Counted from the stretch's first letter, positions 36,989 through 50,674 are shown. The stretch is DNA of 64,000 bases from Echeneis naucrates (GCF_900963305.1 NC_042524.1:10328693-10392692); one strand, 5' to 3'. The notes: generated from the sequence alone by a model not told the origin. Numbers and translations: made by a program.

Positions 36989-39159
36989 CCTCGTGCTACT
37001 CTTGCTTTGGTGAAGCTTAAAGGAAGGGAAAGGTCATCAGTATGATCATACAGTGTGCATATAAAATTACCATTTCACGTCAATTCACAAAATTCTGCAT
37101 TTTCAAAATAAAGATGTTGCAGTAAACGAAATTGACTTGAAGAAGTTTCCTTAGTTTTTTTTTTTTTTTAACTGCCTTATGAAGTCAATAAGGCCAAAGT
37201 ATTTACAATATCTAAGAAAAATAGAAAACACAAAACGGTAATATTCCTCAATTAAAAAAAAAAAAAAGAAGTAATGTATAACAATAAATGAGCCAAAATA
37301 AATGATTTAAATTACAATACATGAGGTGCAAAAGTGCTTTCACTGAGTGTAACATTGGATTCTGAGCATAGCCTTATTACATCTAACTAGTCTTTTATCA
37401 TGAAATTGCGACGTGTGAGCAGAAGAAGACCCGACATTTCATATTTTAAGAACAGAGCAGAGACAAGTTACATCCTGAATGCACTCTAATTTTGTGAATC
37501 TCTACCAAGTGAAATGTCCGTGAGATCACACTTAAGATCTGAGTGGTATGATAATATGAGATATTGAAGAGTGTGATAAGATATTAAATTAAAAATAATT
37601 GCTTACAGATATGAACAGAAGGTGTTGAAGGAACTTGGAGAAACTGGCCAATTTTATTTCACAGGAAAATTTGTACAAAATGGCAAACTATGTGAGAATA
37701 ATATAAAAATATTTTTGCAGGTTGCAGTTAGCGACAGCTACCAGTCCCCAAGAAAAAATAACCCTGAACATATACATAAAGTAAGATGTACCTATCCAAT
37801 TCATACAATTTCCAACAGAGGCACCTACCTGGCAATGGTTATTTCCTCCCTTTTATTGTTTTCTGCTTGTTTTCCCTCTGATGTTCCCTCTCTGTGAATA
37901 TGAGAATGTGAAGGATGGGTTAGTCTTCAGTAGCTCTTTTATGAGGATTCTCATGCAGATGAAGACACTTATATCACTTCCCTGTCGTGTTTCTAAATGG
38001 CTTTATCATCATTACACTTCTCCCTTCCTGCTCTTCCCACCCTTTCCTCTCTCACATTTTTATTGATATGTGCTTGTAATGTGTAAACACAAAATATTTT
38101 TTTATTGGCTGGAGTCATTACAGTGACACTGAAAAGTCTTGGGTGTGGAAGCAAGGATTCAAATATATTCCTTCCATATGCTTTTATTGGCTAAAGCCAA
38201 ATTACTTTGAATAGTGCAGTTACTCGTTAAGATAACTGATAGGAAACTCATAAAATTTGAAAAAAATTAAAGCAGATATGGAGCCATTTCTTCCTTGTAA
38301 AGAAGATCCGAACATTAAGTTGATCGATTGATCTTTGCAATTTATTTAAAAATTATTATTTTTAAAGAAATTACATTATTGAAAAGTTATGTCCCAAACA
38401 TAATTGGGGAAAAAGGAGTCTCATCTCAATAAAATCAAAGTTCGTGAACATTGGTTCACAGGAATGTGTATCTTTTCTTGTATTGACAACTATTACCTAA
38501 ATCAACTTTTTAAACTGTATCCAGTGCGCCCAAGGCATTTTTCTTGCCACAGACTTAAGACTCCACTAAATTTCAATGTTACTAGAGGAGTGCAAATGGT
38601 CGTCGTTGTTTGTTTTTTCTTTGTGTGCTGTGTGTGAAGCTTCACGGTGAAAAATGTCTTATCTACATCTTAGTTTTCGTGTTCATGTTAATAGGTTAGA
38701 GCCTATACTGCCACAAATCCAGAAAATTTGTGGCACTATAACCAATTTATTTTAGCTGTTACTACACTTCATTCAGGTATTCATTCAATTCGTATGAAAT
38801 TTGCTAAGTAAGTTCCTATGGAATTAATGTCATCTGATTTTGTTATTTGAAGATGTTTAACAAAGAGAGAGAAAATTTCAAATGTCTACTGTTAGCCAAG
38901 TTGTGCAAACTCTGCTTTATGGTCTATTATCCTCAAAATGAATTCATGTTAAAAATTAACATAGTGTTTGGAGAAGACTTGAGACTTGCAACTTAGATCA
39001 TAAATTTAAAGAAATTCTTTATGAGGTAATAAATCGTGAAAAGCAGGGCCATCTTCCCCGAAGCTTTGTGTGGAGTCGCCCCCTGATGGCCATCAACTAA
39101 AGTGCAGGTTGAAAGTCAACATCTACTTTTTAGATGGGGATGCATGCATCACACAGTTG
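36989..39159. other. Gene-poor interval upstream of tmigd1
   Basis: Contains the tmigd1 upstream region, then AT-rich sequence with short A and T runs (about 37,155 and 37,254). Open frames here are short and show no family resemblance. No RNA gene is seen. Confidence 0.5.
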
Positions 39160-39768
39160 GCGTCACACTCAGCCTCCATTGGAAAGTTTACTCCAAGGTG
39201 CTGGAAAGGAGGGTCAGACCGATTGTCAAACCTCTGATTGAAGAGGGACAATGCGGGTTCCGTCCTGGTCGTGGAACAACGGACCAGCTCTTCACCCTTG
39301 CGAGGATCCTGGAGGGAGCCTTGGAGTATGCCCATCTGGTCTACATGTGTTTTTGGACCTAGAGAAGGCATTTGTCCCCTGGGAGCTTTTGTGGGGGGTA
39401 CTGCGGGAGTATGGGGTGAGGGGGTCACTATAAGACCCATCCAATCTCTGTATGCCCAAAGCAAGAGCTGTGTGTGGGTATTCGGCAGTAGGCCAGACTT
39501 GTTCCAAGTGAGGGTTGGTCTCCACCCGGGCTACGCCATGTCACCAATCCTGTTCGTGATCTTCATGGAGGAGAGGGGTTGCAGGTCAGGGGGCAGACCG
39601 AGGACCAGGTGGAGAGATTATATCTCCACTCTGGCCTGGGAACACCTCGGGATCCCCCAGTCAGAGCTGGTCGATGTGGCCGTGGAAAGGGATGTCTGAG
39701 GCTCCCTGCTGACGTTGCTAGCCCCGCGACCCGACCCCAGATAAGCGGATGAAGATGGATGGATGTAC
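39160..39768 (+). mobile_element. Internally deleted LINE (non-LTR retrotransposon, L2/Rex1-like) fragment
   Basis: Reverse-transcriptase fragments run from KVYSKVLERRVRPIVKPLIE through EEGQCGFRPGRGTTDQLFTL and LWGVLREYGV to NPVRD-type sequence. They then jump straight to the element's C-terminal motif GRPRTRWRDYISTLAWEHLG. The middle of the reverse transcriptase, including the catalytic Asp-Asp box, is missing. The 3' end GATGAAGATGGATGGATG is the short tandem repeat typical of these fish LINEs. Several frame breaks and stops make it dead. Exact clade (L2 or Rex1/CR1 group) is uncertain. Confidence 0.85.
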
Positions 39769-41690
39769 GGATCAAGTGAATGTTCATCACAACTCTTGCT
39801 GAATATAAATGATCTTGCTAAGACTGGGCATAGTGACGCCACACAAGTGCTCCTCCTGACTTTTACACATATTACAAGCATGAAATGAAGCAGTATGATG
39901 TCCATGCTAGTAGAAGCTCTCCAAGCACATTCTTGTGATTTACCAGAAGGTGTATTTAAAAAAAAACAAACAACCGTTTATTAAAGCAATAGGACAGTGA
40001 GAAGACAGGTCTGAAATCGCTGTTCTGTGAATTAAGATGTGCGGGTGTCTATGATATAACAAAACCAAAAACAAAGAAGAGATGAGACCAGTCAGATGAA
40101 AGCACTGTCAAGTCCCACATTTATATGCATATGTTGTGTATATCTGGTATGAGGTGACCCTGTGTGTGTGGATGTGTCTTTGTAAAACAAATCTGAGACA
40201 TTTTCACTTCAGCAACAGTTAATATAGTTTGTGTATGATTTAAAAAATAACAAGAGCATTATGACGAAGACTTTCAGTGTATTTTAGATCTACTTCATAC
40301 TTCATCTTACACAATGTACTCCACATGTTTTTTACAAATGTTTTTTACAAATATTAGAATTTGAATAGAAATTGGTAGCCAAACTGGCATACCTTCTTTT
40401 TACTGTTTCTGTTATTAATTTTATTAAATCCAAATTAGAATTAGAATTATAATGCCTGTCTAAACCGGAGCTCATGTTTAAGCCTCTTGAAATGGTAGGC
40501 CTGTATCTGCTAACCCAGCTCTCAGTCTGTGACAGCTTCTTATACTTACTTTAAAAAATAATCCCTTCTGTGCTTTTGACTGGGCATACAAAGTGCCAGT
40601 TATATTAGTCATGCCTCCTTCAAACTTCCCTCTTCTTTGGCCATGTATTTTCATTCAATAAAGTGAATTTTAATGCATTACAAGCATTAAAATTCACTTA
40701 ATCTGCAAATAAAATTCAGTCCTTGACGGCTTCTTGTGCCTCTCTTTAAAAAAGCTTGAAATGGTCAATCAGATCAAAGATCGAAGGTTATTGGCAATTG
40801 CAGCGCACGTCATTGTGGAGGAAGAGTGCGCTCTTAATGTAGCTCATAGCCTATATACTAAAACTCATCTCTTTCACTGCACACACACACACTTTAAGTG
40901 TAAGCCGATTGCTAGACTTATGACTACTAAAGGTCAAAATGTGTCTGATCGTGGAGACTTTGAGACAGAAATTGGCTCACCTAAAATTTGGCCTTGTTGC
41001 TATTAAAAATGAGATGCATCAAACGTACAAAGTTGCCGATTCTGTCTTCTTTGACACACCAAAGCTGAGCACGTGGAAGAGTAGGTGCAGCACGGCTGGA
41101 TAAATCTGCCGAGCTTTGTCAGGAGAGAAAATAGATGAGTCCAGGTTATTTAGCACGTGTGACTGTGTGTTTGTTTATGTGTCAAGCACATAAGGAGGGT
41201 GACCCCAGGGATAAAGTCAGTGTTCAAAGTACACCCTGAGGCAGACACAATCAGCAGCTCATACATATGCAACACACAAACACAAAGATATACCAGTAAA
41301 TCCTGCAAGTAATCAATGCATGCAGTATTTATGCCATAATTACAACTCCTTGTGTCCACTGCTGCAAACAAACATTCCTCATCAGATTACCACTGAGCTG
41401 GGCAAGACCACACACCCGTGCATGCATGCATGCACACACGCACACACTAATATTTGTTAAATATGTTAACACAATATGTTAAATATTTTTCACTTTGTTA
41501 TCGTATAAACCATATTAACTCCTTTCCTTCGAACAATCAGTAGTCCTGATCTGACCCTTGTCACAACAAAGTAAATGCCTGTGTTGTTGTGTGGTGATGT
41601 TTCCTTCCAAGCCACACAATTTGATCAATTACTCTGAAGAAGTGCATGCTTCTAAACCCAGATAGACCTGATCTCCCCGTTTACCCTTGC
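39769..41690. other. Interval between the LINE fossil and slc47a copy A
   Basis: No exon recognised. It contains a perfect inverted repeat (separate entry) and a CA/GCATGCAT alternating purine-pyrimidine stretch at about 41,418-41,446. The last part should hold the promoter of the plus-strand slc47a gene, but I see no TATA box that I would defend. Confidence 0.5.
40661..40699. repeat. Perfect 16-bp inverted repeat with 7-nt loop
   Basis: AAGTGAATTTTAATGC (40661-40676) and its exact reverse complement GCATTAAAATTCACTT (40684-40699) flank the loop ATTACAA. It is intergenic and AT-rich. It may be a MITE relic or cruciform-forming sequence; no neighbouring target duplication was found. Confidence 0.85.
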
Positions 41691-41758
41691 ACTCTCCTCT
41701 CCCCCCCTCCTTCCCTTCTTCCCCTCCTCCGTCCCTCCCTCCCTCTGTCCCTCTTTCC
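41691..41758 (+). repeat. Polypyrimidine tract just upstream of slc47a copy A start codon
   Basis: About 68 bases that are almost only C and T (CTCCCCCCCTCCTTCCC...CCTCCGTCCCTCCCTCCC), ending 50 bp before the ATG at 41808. It is probably in the promoter or 5' UTR. Such mirror-like C/T tracts can form non-B DNA. Confidence 0.7.
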
Positions 41759-41807
41759 ATAGCTTTTCTCCCTTTTCGCTGCCATCTCTCTTCTTTTACT
41801 GTTTTGA

Positions 41808-44800
41808 ATGGAGAAGCAGGGTTTCCCGGGACCTGCACAACCCATGCAGGATGCAGAACCCGTTGCTGGGGTTTCTGTTGCCAAGGTGGCAGGCGCTCAA
41901 GGAGACGAGGCCGTGACAGCAGTCAGCTCCAAACTGTTTAGGTGTGCGTGCGTGAGACGCTGGCTACCACTGGCCTACAGAGAGGAACTCTACCATGTCT
42001 TGCGTCTCACGGGCCCACTGGTGAGTAGGGGAAAGTTGAAGTGTTTGTGGGTTGGGGAGGGTGAGCATGCTACTTATAAAAGGCTATAATTGTAACACAT
42101 TTAGTGCAATTACTTTTTTCTGAGTTTTTGTTGAAAATGCACGATATAATCTAAGAGTGAAATTCATTTAAAATGTATATATTACATGCAAAAGGGGAAA
42201 TAAGATGGTGTCTCAACTTTATGCCAGTGCAAACCAGGCTGTGCTAAGTGATTTCACAATACTGTTCTCTAACATTCGCTAATTTTCTGAGTAAGAGCTT
42301 TGTGAACCCAGTTTATGGAAAATTATTTGCTGCATCAGCTTCACCTGATCAATGACGGGCTGTTCGTTTGTTTCTACAGCTGCTGTCTCGGATTCTGAAC
42401 TTCCTCCTTCCATTTGTTATCACCATATTCTGTGGTCACATTGGCAATGCAGAGCTGGCTGGATTTGCGCTGGCTTCGGCGGTATATCTGCTCCTTTGTG
42501 ACATACTGTCTAATTCTAATTTTAAAATAGAAACAAATAATTATGAATGCACTATTGTTGACATAGCTGCTTTCACCACGACTACACCTCCTTTTTCTGC
42601 TCACAGTAAGAAAATAAGTATTTGTGTGTCTTTGTGAATACTAGGAGGGCAGTGGAATGGATATTTACCATAAGCTGTACTGACCCAGTTGTTTCTGGCA
42701 GTATTGGGGCAGGTCTTTAGCTGGTGCCTTTTGCTCATTAATCACCAAACTGGTGAATGGATCCAGTAATCCTGTGAAATCCAAATCATATAGAGAACAG
42801 ACATGGATGTAAATGTAATGATACAATAGTAAAGTAGTCAAAATATTAGTCTGAAAAAATAAACAGATATATACATATGTGTGTGTGGGAGTTAAGCAAA
42901 GTGGCTGTTAAAGATGGCTAAAATGCAGAGGTTAATTACCATAGCACAAAGGTTACCCAATGAAACTTGCTATTAGGATTGAAACATCCCTCAAATTTGC
43001 TGATCGTGAGTCTTAAACTAAATCTTATTTGCATGACATGAGACTGGCTTATCGGAAGGGAGTGCACTGAAGTCGGACTTGAATTTATGAAAATAGTAGC
43101 AAATAGTAAATTGAGAAAAGAGTCTACAGAGAACGGGAATTTGATTGGTCCTGTTACTGTGTGGAAGGTGTAGAAGGCTTGCAATGCACACTGACCTGTG
43201 TAAGTGTACCACAGTGTTTGGATCCGTACTATCACAACCATTGCCACAACATTTGTTTATCTGGTTTCTGATAGACCTTCCCAAATGCTCGAAGATTTTA
43301 GTGAGTGAGTCCACATTGCAGCCCATACTGAAATGGTAGATTGGTCTAATCTTTCAAATGATTGTAAACACTTAATTTGGTCAGATGCTGGACAAGTAAT
43401 CCAAAACTGAAATCTTTTTAGATAGTCATGACGGCACGTAATGTACAAAACCAAGGATTTTATACCCTGAGGCCATACAGACGATAAACGGTCTTTAATC
43501 AATCTCTAAAATCTGTCGTGGTAAATCAGTCACTAGGCTGCACCACGTGCTGTAAGCTCTCCAGCTGTCCCGCTTGCACTGCAGGGGCTGAGGTCCAGGA
43601 AATGCCTCATATCTTGGCTATAAGGGATTGAACAGTTCTCTATCTAGAGTTTGGACAACAGAAACAGCTTCCTGCTGAGCAACCTGGAAAATGTGTGACG
43701 ATGATGAAACACTCACTCTGGAGTAAATAAGTCAAAACGCCCCGCATCTAGTAAATTATCAGCTGTAAGATTTGAGCTGAATCGTGAAAGTACCAAATAT
43801 GGGTTGAGCCAATAACAACCAAGAGTAGGTCTATGAAGATTCTCATTCATCCAGGTCATTGTTCTCTGTCTCAAAACGTTGAGACTGAGAACCAAGAGTA
43901 GGTACAGCAACAGTAGACACACAGTAGACACTTGTGTACTTGTGTAATGGTACCTGCTAATCTGTAGGAAAGCTGAACATTAATAAATTTCATTAAAATG
44001 TCTTTCACTTAAAGTTGTGAATGTAAGTGCAAGAGATTCACATTTTTTTTACAGAGCTTGTTCTCTGATGGTGTTCTTCTTCCATCCCTCAGACCATAAA
44101 TGTGACCACAACAGCTACAGGCTTTGGCCTAGCTATAGCCTGTGACACACTCATATCTCAAGTGAGTAAACCATGTAACCTGCGCCGTATTGTTATTTTG
44201 TGCATGAACCAGTGTGATTAGATTCAATTCTCATTTTTACGGTTTGTGTTTTGCAGACGTTTGGTGGTAAGAACATGAAACGTGTGGGAGTTATTCTCCA
44301 GAGGAGTTCCCTGATCCTGCTGCTGTTTTGTCTGCCCTGTTGGGGTCTTCTTATCAACTCCCAAAACTTACTACTCCTCCTGTACCAAGAAGATGAGGTG
44401 GCGAGGTACAACCGCAGTTCATGAAACATAAACCTTGTCTTTGAGTTTAATTGAATTCAAAGTGACTGGACCTACATCTTTATCTTTATTGCCATGTCTG
44501 TGTTTCTTATCAATGGTTTTACTGACATCTATATTATCAGTGTACTACGGTATACCATGCTATTATGTACATAGGTATTTAAAGTTCAGCTTTGTAGCCT
44601 CTGTAGGTACATGTGAGTGTGCCCACAAACTGCATTCATGTGTTTCCCTACAGTGTATTTTGTGTATATTATGCAGCCATTTCAAGGAACTAAGGCTACA
44701 GAGCATGAAGTCAATGTTTTAATACAGACTGTCAAAAAATAGACACATCTGAGCATTAAGTGAATTATTTCCACTGTGATTGCTGTTCTAAAATAATATC

Positions 44801-47800
44801 ACTGTGTTTTCCTTCAGAATTGCCCAACTCTATGTGATGGCATTCCTACCAGCTGTTCCAGTAAGTGTTCCAAGGATTCAACATTAACCTGACTTAAAGA
44901 CTTTTTGGACGTTGCAAAAAGTATAGAAAATGAGTCCTCTTGTATTCAATCAATTTTTCATGAGCTTTCTGGTTCATTAAATAAAAGCATTTTAATAAAA
45001 ACAAGTAACTGCTATTTTACAGTCGAAGGCATAAAAGTGGCAGTGGTGTTTTAAAACAAACAATCAACTTCTGGAATTTGGACATTTCCCATTAACCAAA
45101 ATTGTGTAAATGAATGAATAAAATGCTTATTCCAGTTTATCCATACATACAGCAGTACTGACTTAACAGCTAAACCAAACAACATCATTATTATTACAAA
45201 TGAAGCTTATGTTGGAGAGGCCTGGCTGGTGTTGAGATGGGTTGCCAGTTTTACTGTGTAAACTCTCCCGTGTGTCTCTCCCTGTTACAGGCCATGTTCC
45301 TGCACCAGCTGCAGGTTGCCTACCTTCAAAATCAAGTAAGTTCAAAGGAGGAAAAAGGTGTGGCTCCCCCTAAACTTTAGCAGGTGCCTGGTCCAAAAGC
45401 TGGAGGGCAATATGTTTATCCCAAAACAAGATAAAAAGCTCATTCTTTATAATATATGTATTTTTTTGTATACTACAAGACATACGTCTTGTTTGTATCC
45501 TCATGACTGTTGATCATCCTCCTTTTTTCTTTTTGGCTTAAGTGAAATTTCTCTCCCACTGAATATATATCCATGAAATTTAATCCTGTCATTCATGACC
45601 CCTCAAGCATAATAACTTTGGTGATCTGTTAAGACGCTGACATCAGGCCAAACTTTGAATTTGTCGGATATCATGGTTTGTTCTCACTAATAGCAAATGC
45701 ATTTCATTCCAGAGATTTCCATCAGCCCAAATTGTTCCTGTGTTTAGTGCTGATACACAAAACTAAAATGGCGAACATTAGACTGTCATATGATGTTAGC
45801 ATGCTAATGCTAGCATTTAACACTGCTGATTAGGACTACAACACGCTGTTAGCATGATTGTGGGCTGTTCTTTTCATTTTAAGAAAATGAACATGATTTT
45901 TGGAATTAATGAAGGATTGCTTTTTCAAAGTTGTTTGGCTGAAACTGGAGTGACTCAGTTTTTTTGAGGAGATGAATTGACTGGCTGTGTTTTTGCTTTG
46001 GCAGGGGATTATTCTGCCTCAGATGTACACGGCAGCAGCAGCAAATATTTTTAACTTGGGGTATAACTACGTCTTAATCTTCAGCCTCAATTTGGGTGTC
46101 AAGTGAGTGTGTCATGTTGCTCTTTACATTTTTAAACAACTTCAAATCCCTTGACAGGATTTCTACCTTCAAATGCCAAACTGACTGATAAAATTTGCAC
46201 ATTATGCCTCTAAAACATTTGATGCATAGATACTCTCTGGGGGTCGATGGACAGCCAGGAGTTAATCAAGTTGATCTATCTGAGAAGAATGATTAGTTTT
46301 TGTTTGGTTTTTTCAATCAAAAAAAAAAAAAAAAAAGTCAGCCGTCCTCCGATGTTTATTATCGCTGCGCTGTATTTAGAGAGGGAGGCCTGATAGGTTA
46401 AAGAAAGAAGGGAGAGATCTGGCAGGAGGGGATCCCAGTCCAGCTGGACAAACAGACAACGGACTGAACCAATCAGGCCTCTGTGGTCCTGTCAGGTCTG
46501 TTTTCTCGGGCCACAATCTTACACACCAAGTATGCCCAAACCACAATAACTGCCTTGATGCAGACTGCAGACCACTACATACTTTGTCTCACAGCTAGAG
46601 TAGCCCTCTACCAGACATCTCTCCGCTGAATGTTCCCTGAAATGTGTTTACAGGGGCTCAGCAATCGCTAACAGCCTCTCTCAGATCACCATCTGCCTGC
46701 TGTTGTTCGGCTACATCCGATGGAAGAAGTTGCACCTGCAGACATGGGGAGGTGAGTCGTACACATATGTGAATGTCCTAACCCTACATGACCACTAGGA
46801 AACACTTCTACTTCTACTCCTTCTATCCAGTCCAAAATGCAAATGAAGTATGTGGGGAGTGATTTGTCGTCCTCTACGGGCCGTAGTAAGCATGAAACTT
46901 TTCTGCAGGCTGGTCCACTGAGTGTTTGCAGGACTGGGGATCATATATGAAACTGGCTATTCCCAGTGCATTCATGGTCTGCTTTGAATGGTGGATCTGG
47001 GAGATTGGGGGTTTCCTTGCAGGTAAGTAATAGACTTTTGTTTTTTTGTTTGGAGAAACCCTAACCCTAACGCACTGGTTTAAAAAGGAACTGATTTTAA
47101 AAAAAGAACTACAACTTTGCATTATAGAAATAGACCTTGCCTTTTAGCCTCAATCAAATTTAGCCACAATTTCTGGTGACTGGTGCTATAAATTTATACC
47201 TATTTGTCCAAAGAGAATTTTCTACATGCATGTGGACTCAGTATCTATCAGTAAGCAATCAAATTAAAAATGAAGAGTAATCTAATTTTAGAAACCTTTA
47301 ACCTCAGTTTCTTTAACTCTGACCTTAATTCCATCAGGTATACTTGGTGAGGTGGATCTTGCTGCCCAGCATGTGCTGGTGGAAATATCAGCCATAACAT
47401 ATATGGTGCGTATGGTATATTTCTCCACTTGAAGATTTATTTAAATCATGATGAAAGAATTTTTGGGTACTTTGGCAAACACAATAATTCACCTCAGATA
47501 AAGTAAATTAAAAAAAAAAAACTAATTCTTCTATGCTTTGATATGTATGGATATAACATATGAAGCACCTTGCAAGCGTGAGAGGTGCTTTTAGTCTTAG
47601 TTTTGAATTTTGGAGGGCCCAGATGGACTGTGACAGAGCAAAAAAAAAAAAAAAAAAACCCAAAAAGGTATGAGTCAGATAAAGAAGAGTGTATTAATCT
47701 TCCTAAAACTCTCTGAAAGAAAAATACTGTATGTTTCCTGAAATGACTGATGGCTAACACTAAGGAGTAATATGGGGTCCTTGCAGTTCCCTCTTGGTGT

Positions 47801-50674
47801 CCATGCAGCTGCCTGTGTTCGTGTTGGGAATGCTCTTGGGGCTGGGGATACTGCCAGGGCCATAGTCACCGGCAAAGTGGCCCTGGTTCTATCAGGTATG
47901 AGGACACATATACATACACATAAATTATGATTATTTAAGTTTCTGATGGATTAATGTGCCACTTTGAATTAATGTGTGGCTTGTGTAGGCATCAAAAGAA
48001 AATACAAAATAGAAAATATTCTCGCGTTATTTTCAGGTATGTTTAGTATTTGTGTGAATCTGGAAGGCAAGGCTTCGCCCTTATCTAATGTCTTTGCTAC
48101 AGGATTGCTGGCTCTGCTCCAGGGTATCGGCATTGCTGGCTGTAAGTCCGTCATCGGCTACATATTCACCTCTGATCAGTGAGTTTCACACCGACAAAAC
48201 ATTCATTCCTGTGCTGTGTGAAGACAACTTTGGTTCTGACTATCTTCTGCTGTCTGTAGCGACATTGTGGAGATGGTCTCAAAGAACCTCACAGTCTACG
48301 TATTTCTACAATTCTTTGATGCATTTCTGGTATGTTACTGCAGAGCAACGCACGTGATCTAGTCTGATTTTAGGTTGAGCTCTTGTGAAGTACACACAGA
48401 GCCTTCTTGTTTTGTTGAATATATCTATTTTTTTCTTTAATTAAGCTCTGTTCCTTTTCAGTGCATCTGCTCAGGGATTCTTATAGGATGTGGGATGCAA
48501 AAAATTGCCGCTTTGTCTAACCTGGTGAGTTACTACTGCATTGGCCTGCCAGTGGGAATAGCTCTCATGTTTGCTGCCCACCTCAGGATATTAGGTAATA
48601 CTGTTCATCTCGCTTCATCACTGAATGTTTCTGCAAATAATCCAAACTTTAAAATGAAAAAAATATATTCCAGGGATTTTACAGGATTTAAATTTTACAC
48701 CTCAAACATTTTACAACACCAGCTGTTTGAAATGCAACTCATCTGAATGTATGAATATATCCAATAAAACGACCATGACTAACTACATCAGCCATATCAA
48801 TCAAGTAACGCTCAAACACTAACTTATGTTAATTTGAAGACCATAGTGGGTCCCTGATCGTGATGGGGCCCAGTGTGCTTCAACAGTGTTTTGTTCATGA
48901 ATTCACCAGCTGTCAGCACTTAGTGAGTTGTGTGTCCGTTTGCCCGCATGACACCACTGACTCTAACTAAGTCATACATATTTCTTGCATTGTCTAATGT
49001 GCAGCAGCAGCGGCAAAGGTAAAGTGTCGACATTTAAACCCTTGGCCATTAGTTAAGTCCACAAACCCACTGAGTTCTGCTGCACAAGCCATTCTTTAAT
49101 TTCCCTCCCTGCAGCCTGTCATTTACCCCCTGCTGGGGTGGCACTCTTTGCTGCCCACTTGGAGTGTGCCTATATTGATAAATGGGCACGCTCGCTGGCA
49201 CACACACGTTTGCCTAGAGTGCATCAGTGCTCCGACCTTGTGAGGTGTCTATTTTTGTGCTCGTTCCACAAGGAACTTTGTGACAAGCTGATTAATTGTG
49301 TATCTGCAAATAGCTTTGATGTGACACTTTTTAAGGTGGATTGGTGGATTTACTCAGTGTCTGAAAGAAATGGTTGAATTACCAAGTAGTTCAGAGTTTA
49401 ATGATAGTGTATGCGTGGCTCTGATTTAATATCCAGGCTTGCAATGTGAGACCAGAGTGGGTTGGTCTGAAATATCTCAACAACTCTATGTATTCATAGC
49501 ATCATCCTGCACAGTCAAGTCAAGATTTCAGTTCTCCAAATTCTAGTCGGGTAATCAGTGATATCAACCTCAGGATGATGATGTCTTAGTATGTGTGAAA
49601 GGAATAGACTGTAGATCATTCTTTCAGGTTCATGTATTTTTGTCTTTCTTCCTAGGCTTGTGGCTGGGTCTGTTGATATGTGTTTTCTTTGAGATGGTTT
49701 TCTTTCTTGTTCTAATCTTCAAACTCAATTGGAAGAAAGTCACACTCAAGGTAGGAAGGACCTTTTTCTTTTCCTAGAAAATCATGGTACCTAAACCTAT
49801 CTGAAAAAGCACTGAGGACAAGAATTTAAATGATCAAACTGAGGCAGATTTTCTGCTTTAACATTTTCTGTAGCAATTACATACCACCTAAATTTTGACA
49901 GAATTGAAAGTTTTTGTTGTGCTTCAGTTTTGTAGCATCATTCATGTCAAGTCGATTTTTGTTGTCATTTTCCACAGTAATACAGCCTACTAAAGGCTTT
50001 GGCCAAAAAGGGAGAGGTTTGAGGTAAATAATTCATTTTGTGAGTAAATAACAATGTGTGTTTTCATAAATATCTGAATGATGTGTTTTCAGGCTCAAAT
50101 GCGAGCTGGGAGGAAAGTGGTCGTGGCACCAACACATTCTGCTAGTACAGTGCTGAGTGAAGCGATGGTGTCTGATGTCTCCAACTGCCCCAAGACAGTG
50201 AGTGCATTTGCACGTGCTGTGTAGTTAACACTGTTCTCATTTCTTCATTTGTATTAATTCTGTGCTACACCTGTGCTATACCGGAGCTACACTCACACTG
50301 ACTTTTGTGCCCTGAAGGCCCAGTTGGACAGTGAGGAGGTTCCTAAAGCTGATGGCTACTGTCCAGTCAACATCCAGTACCAGGAGCTGAAAGCAGACCG
50401 TGACGCCGGGGCCAACGACATTGCTGGATGGACTGAGGAAGATGCTGAGCAGAGCAAAAATACTGCTAACGCCAAACCTCAGGCGCTGCTCTCTGGTACG
50501 CAGCTGATTCTGCGTCGGGGGAGCGTCTTCTTGATTTCAGCCCTTATTCTGGCCATAGGTGTTGCTTTCCACATTGCTTTCCCTGCACCTGAGCCCTCTG
50601 TTCAGAGCAGGGCCAACTTCACCCTGAACTGGGCCAACGCCTCCACTCCTACACCCTTACATCCTCTGACCTAA
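41808..50674 (+). CDS. slc47a1-like: Multidrug and toxin extrusion (MATE) transporter, SLC47A family, copy A
   Basis: MATE proteins export organic cations in exchange for protons at the apical membrane of kidney, liver and gut cells. Seventeen exons: 41808-42020, 42380-42481, 44093-44161, 44257-44405, 44818-44860, 45291-45335, 46005-46102, 46654-46751, 46909-47022, 47338-47405, 47787-47895, 48103-48178, 48260-48329, 48462-48594, 49656-49750, 50093-50197, 50318-50674. They give 647 aa; human MATE1 is 570. Motifs: [39 protein letters not shown] and LPVGIALMF. The transport acids are Glu299, Glu304 and Glu326 (FEWWIWE, LVEIS). The fourth site is Asp415 (FFDAFL) instead of Glu. The extra length is in a long cytosolic loop before a 13th membrane segment (VFLISALILAIGVAFHIAF) and a tail with two N-glycosylation motifs. 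Intron 2 is the largest (1.6 kb). Confidence 0.94.

Noticed and set aside
37622-37897. 91-codon plus-strand frame upstream of tmigd1
   Set aside because: AT-rich composition, no recognised domain, no splice partners; expected by chance in this length of sequence.
41629-41884. Glycine/arginine-rich minus-strand frames
   Set aside because: They are the complement of the C/T-rich tract and of slc47a copy A exon 1.
43697-43785. Box C (GATGATGA) and later CTGA in slc47a copy A intron 2, suggesting a C/D snoRNA
   Set aside because: Flanking sequences do not pair into a terminal stem, and no guide or internal boxes stand out.
47055-47074. CCCTAACCCTAACG telomere-like repeat in slc47a copy A
   Set aside because: Only two units, inside an intron; chance or a trivial interstitial trace.
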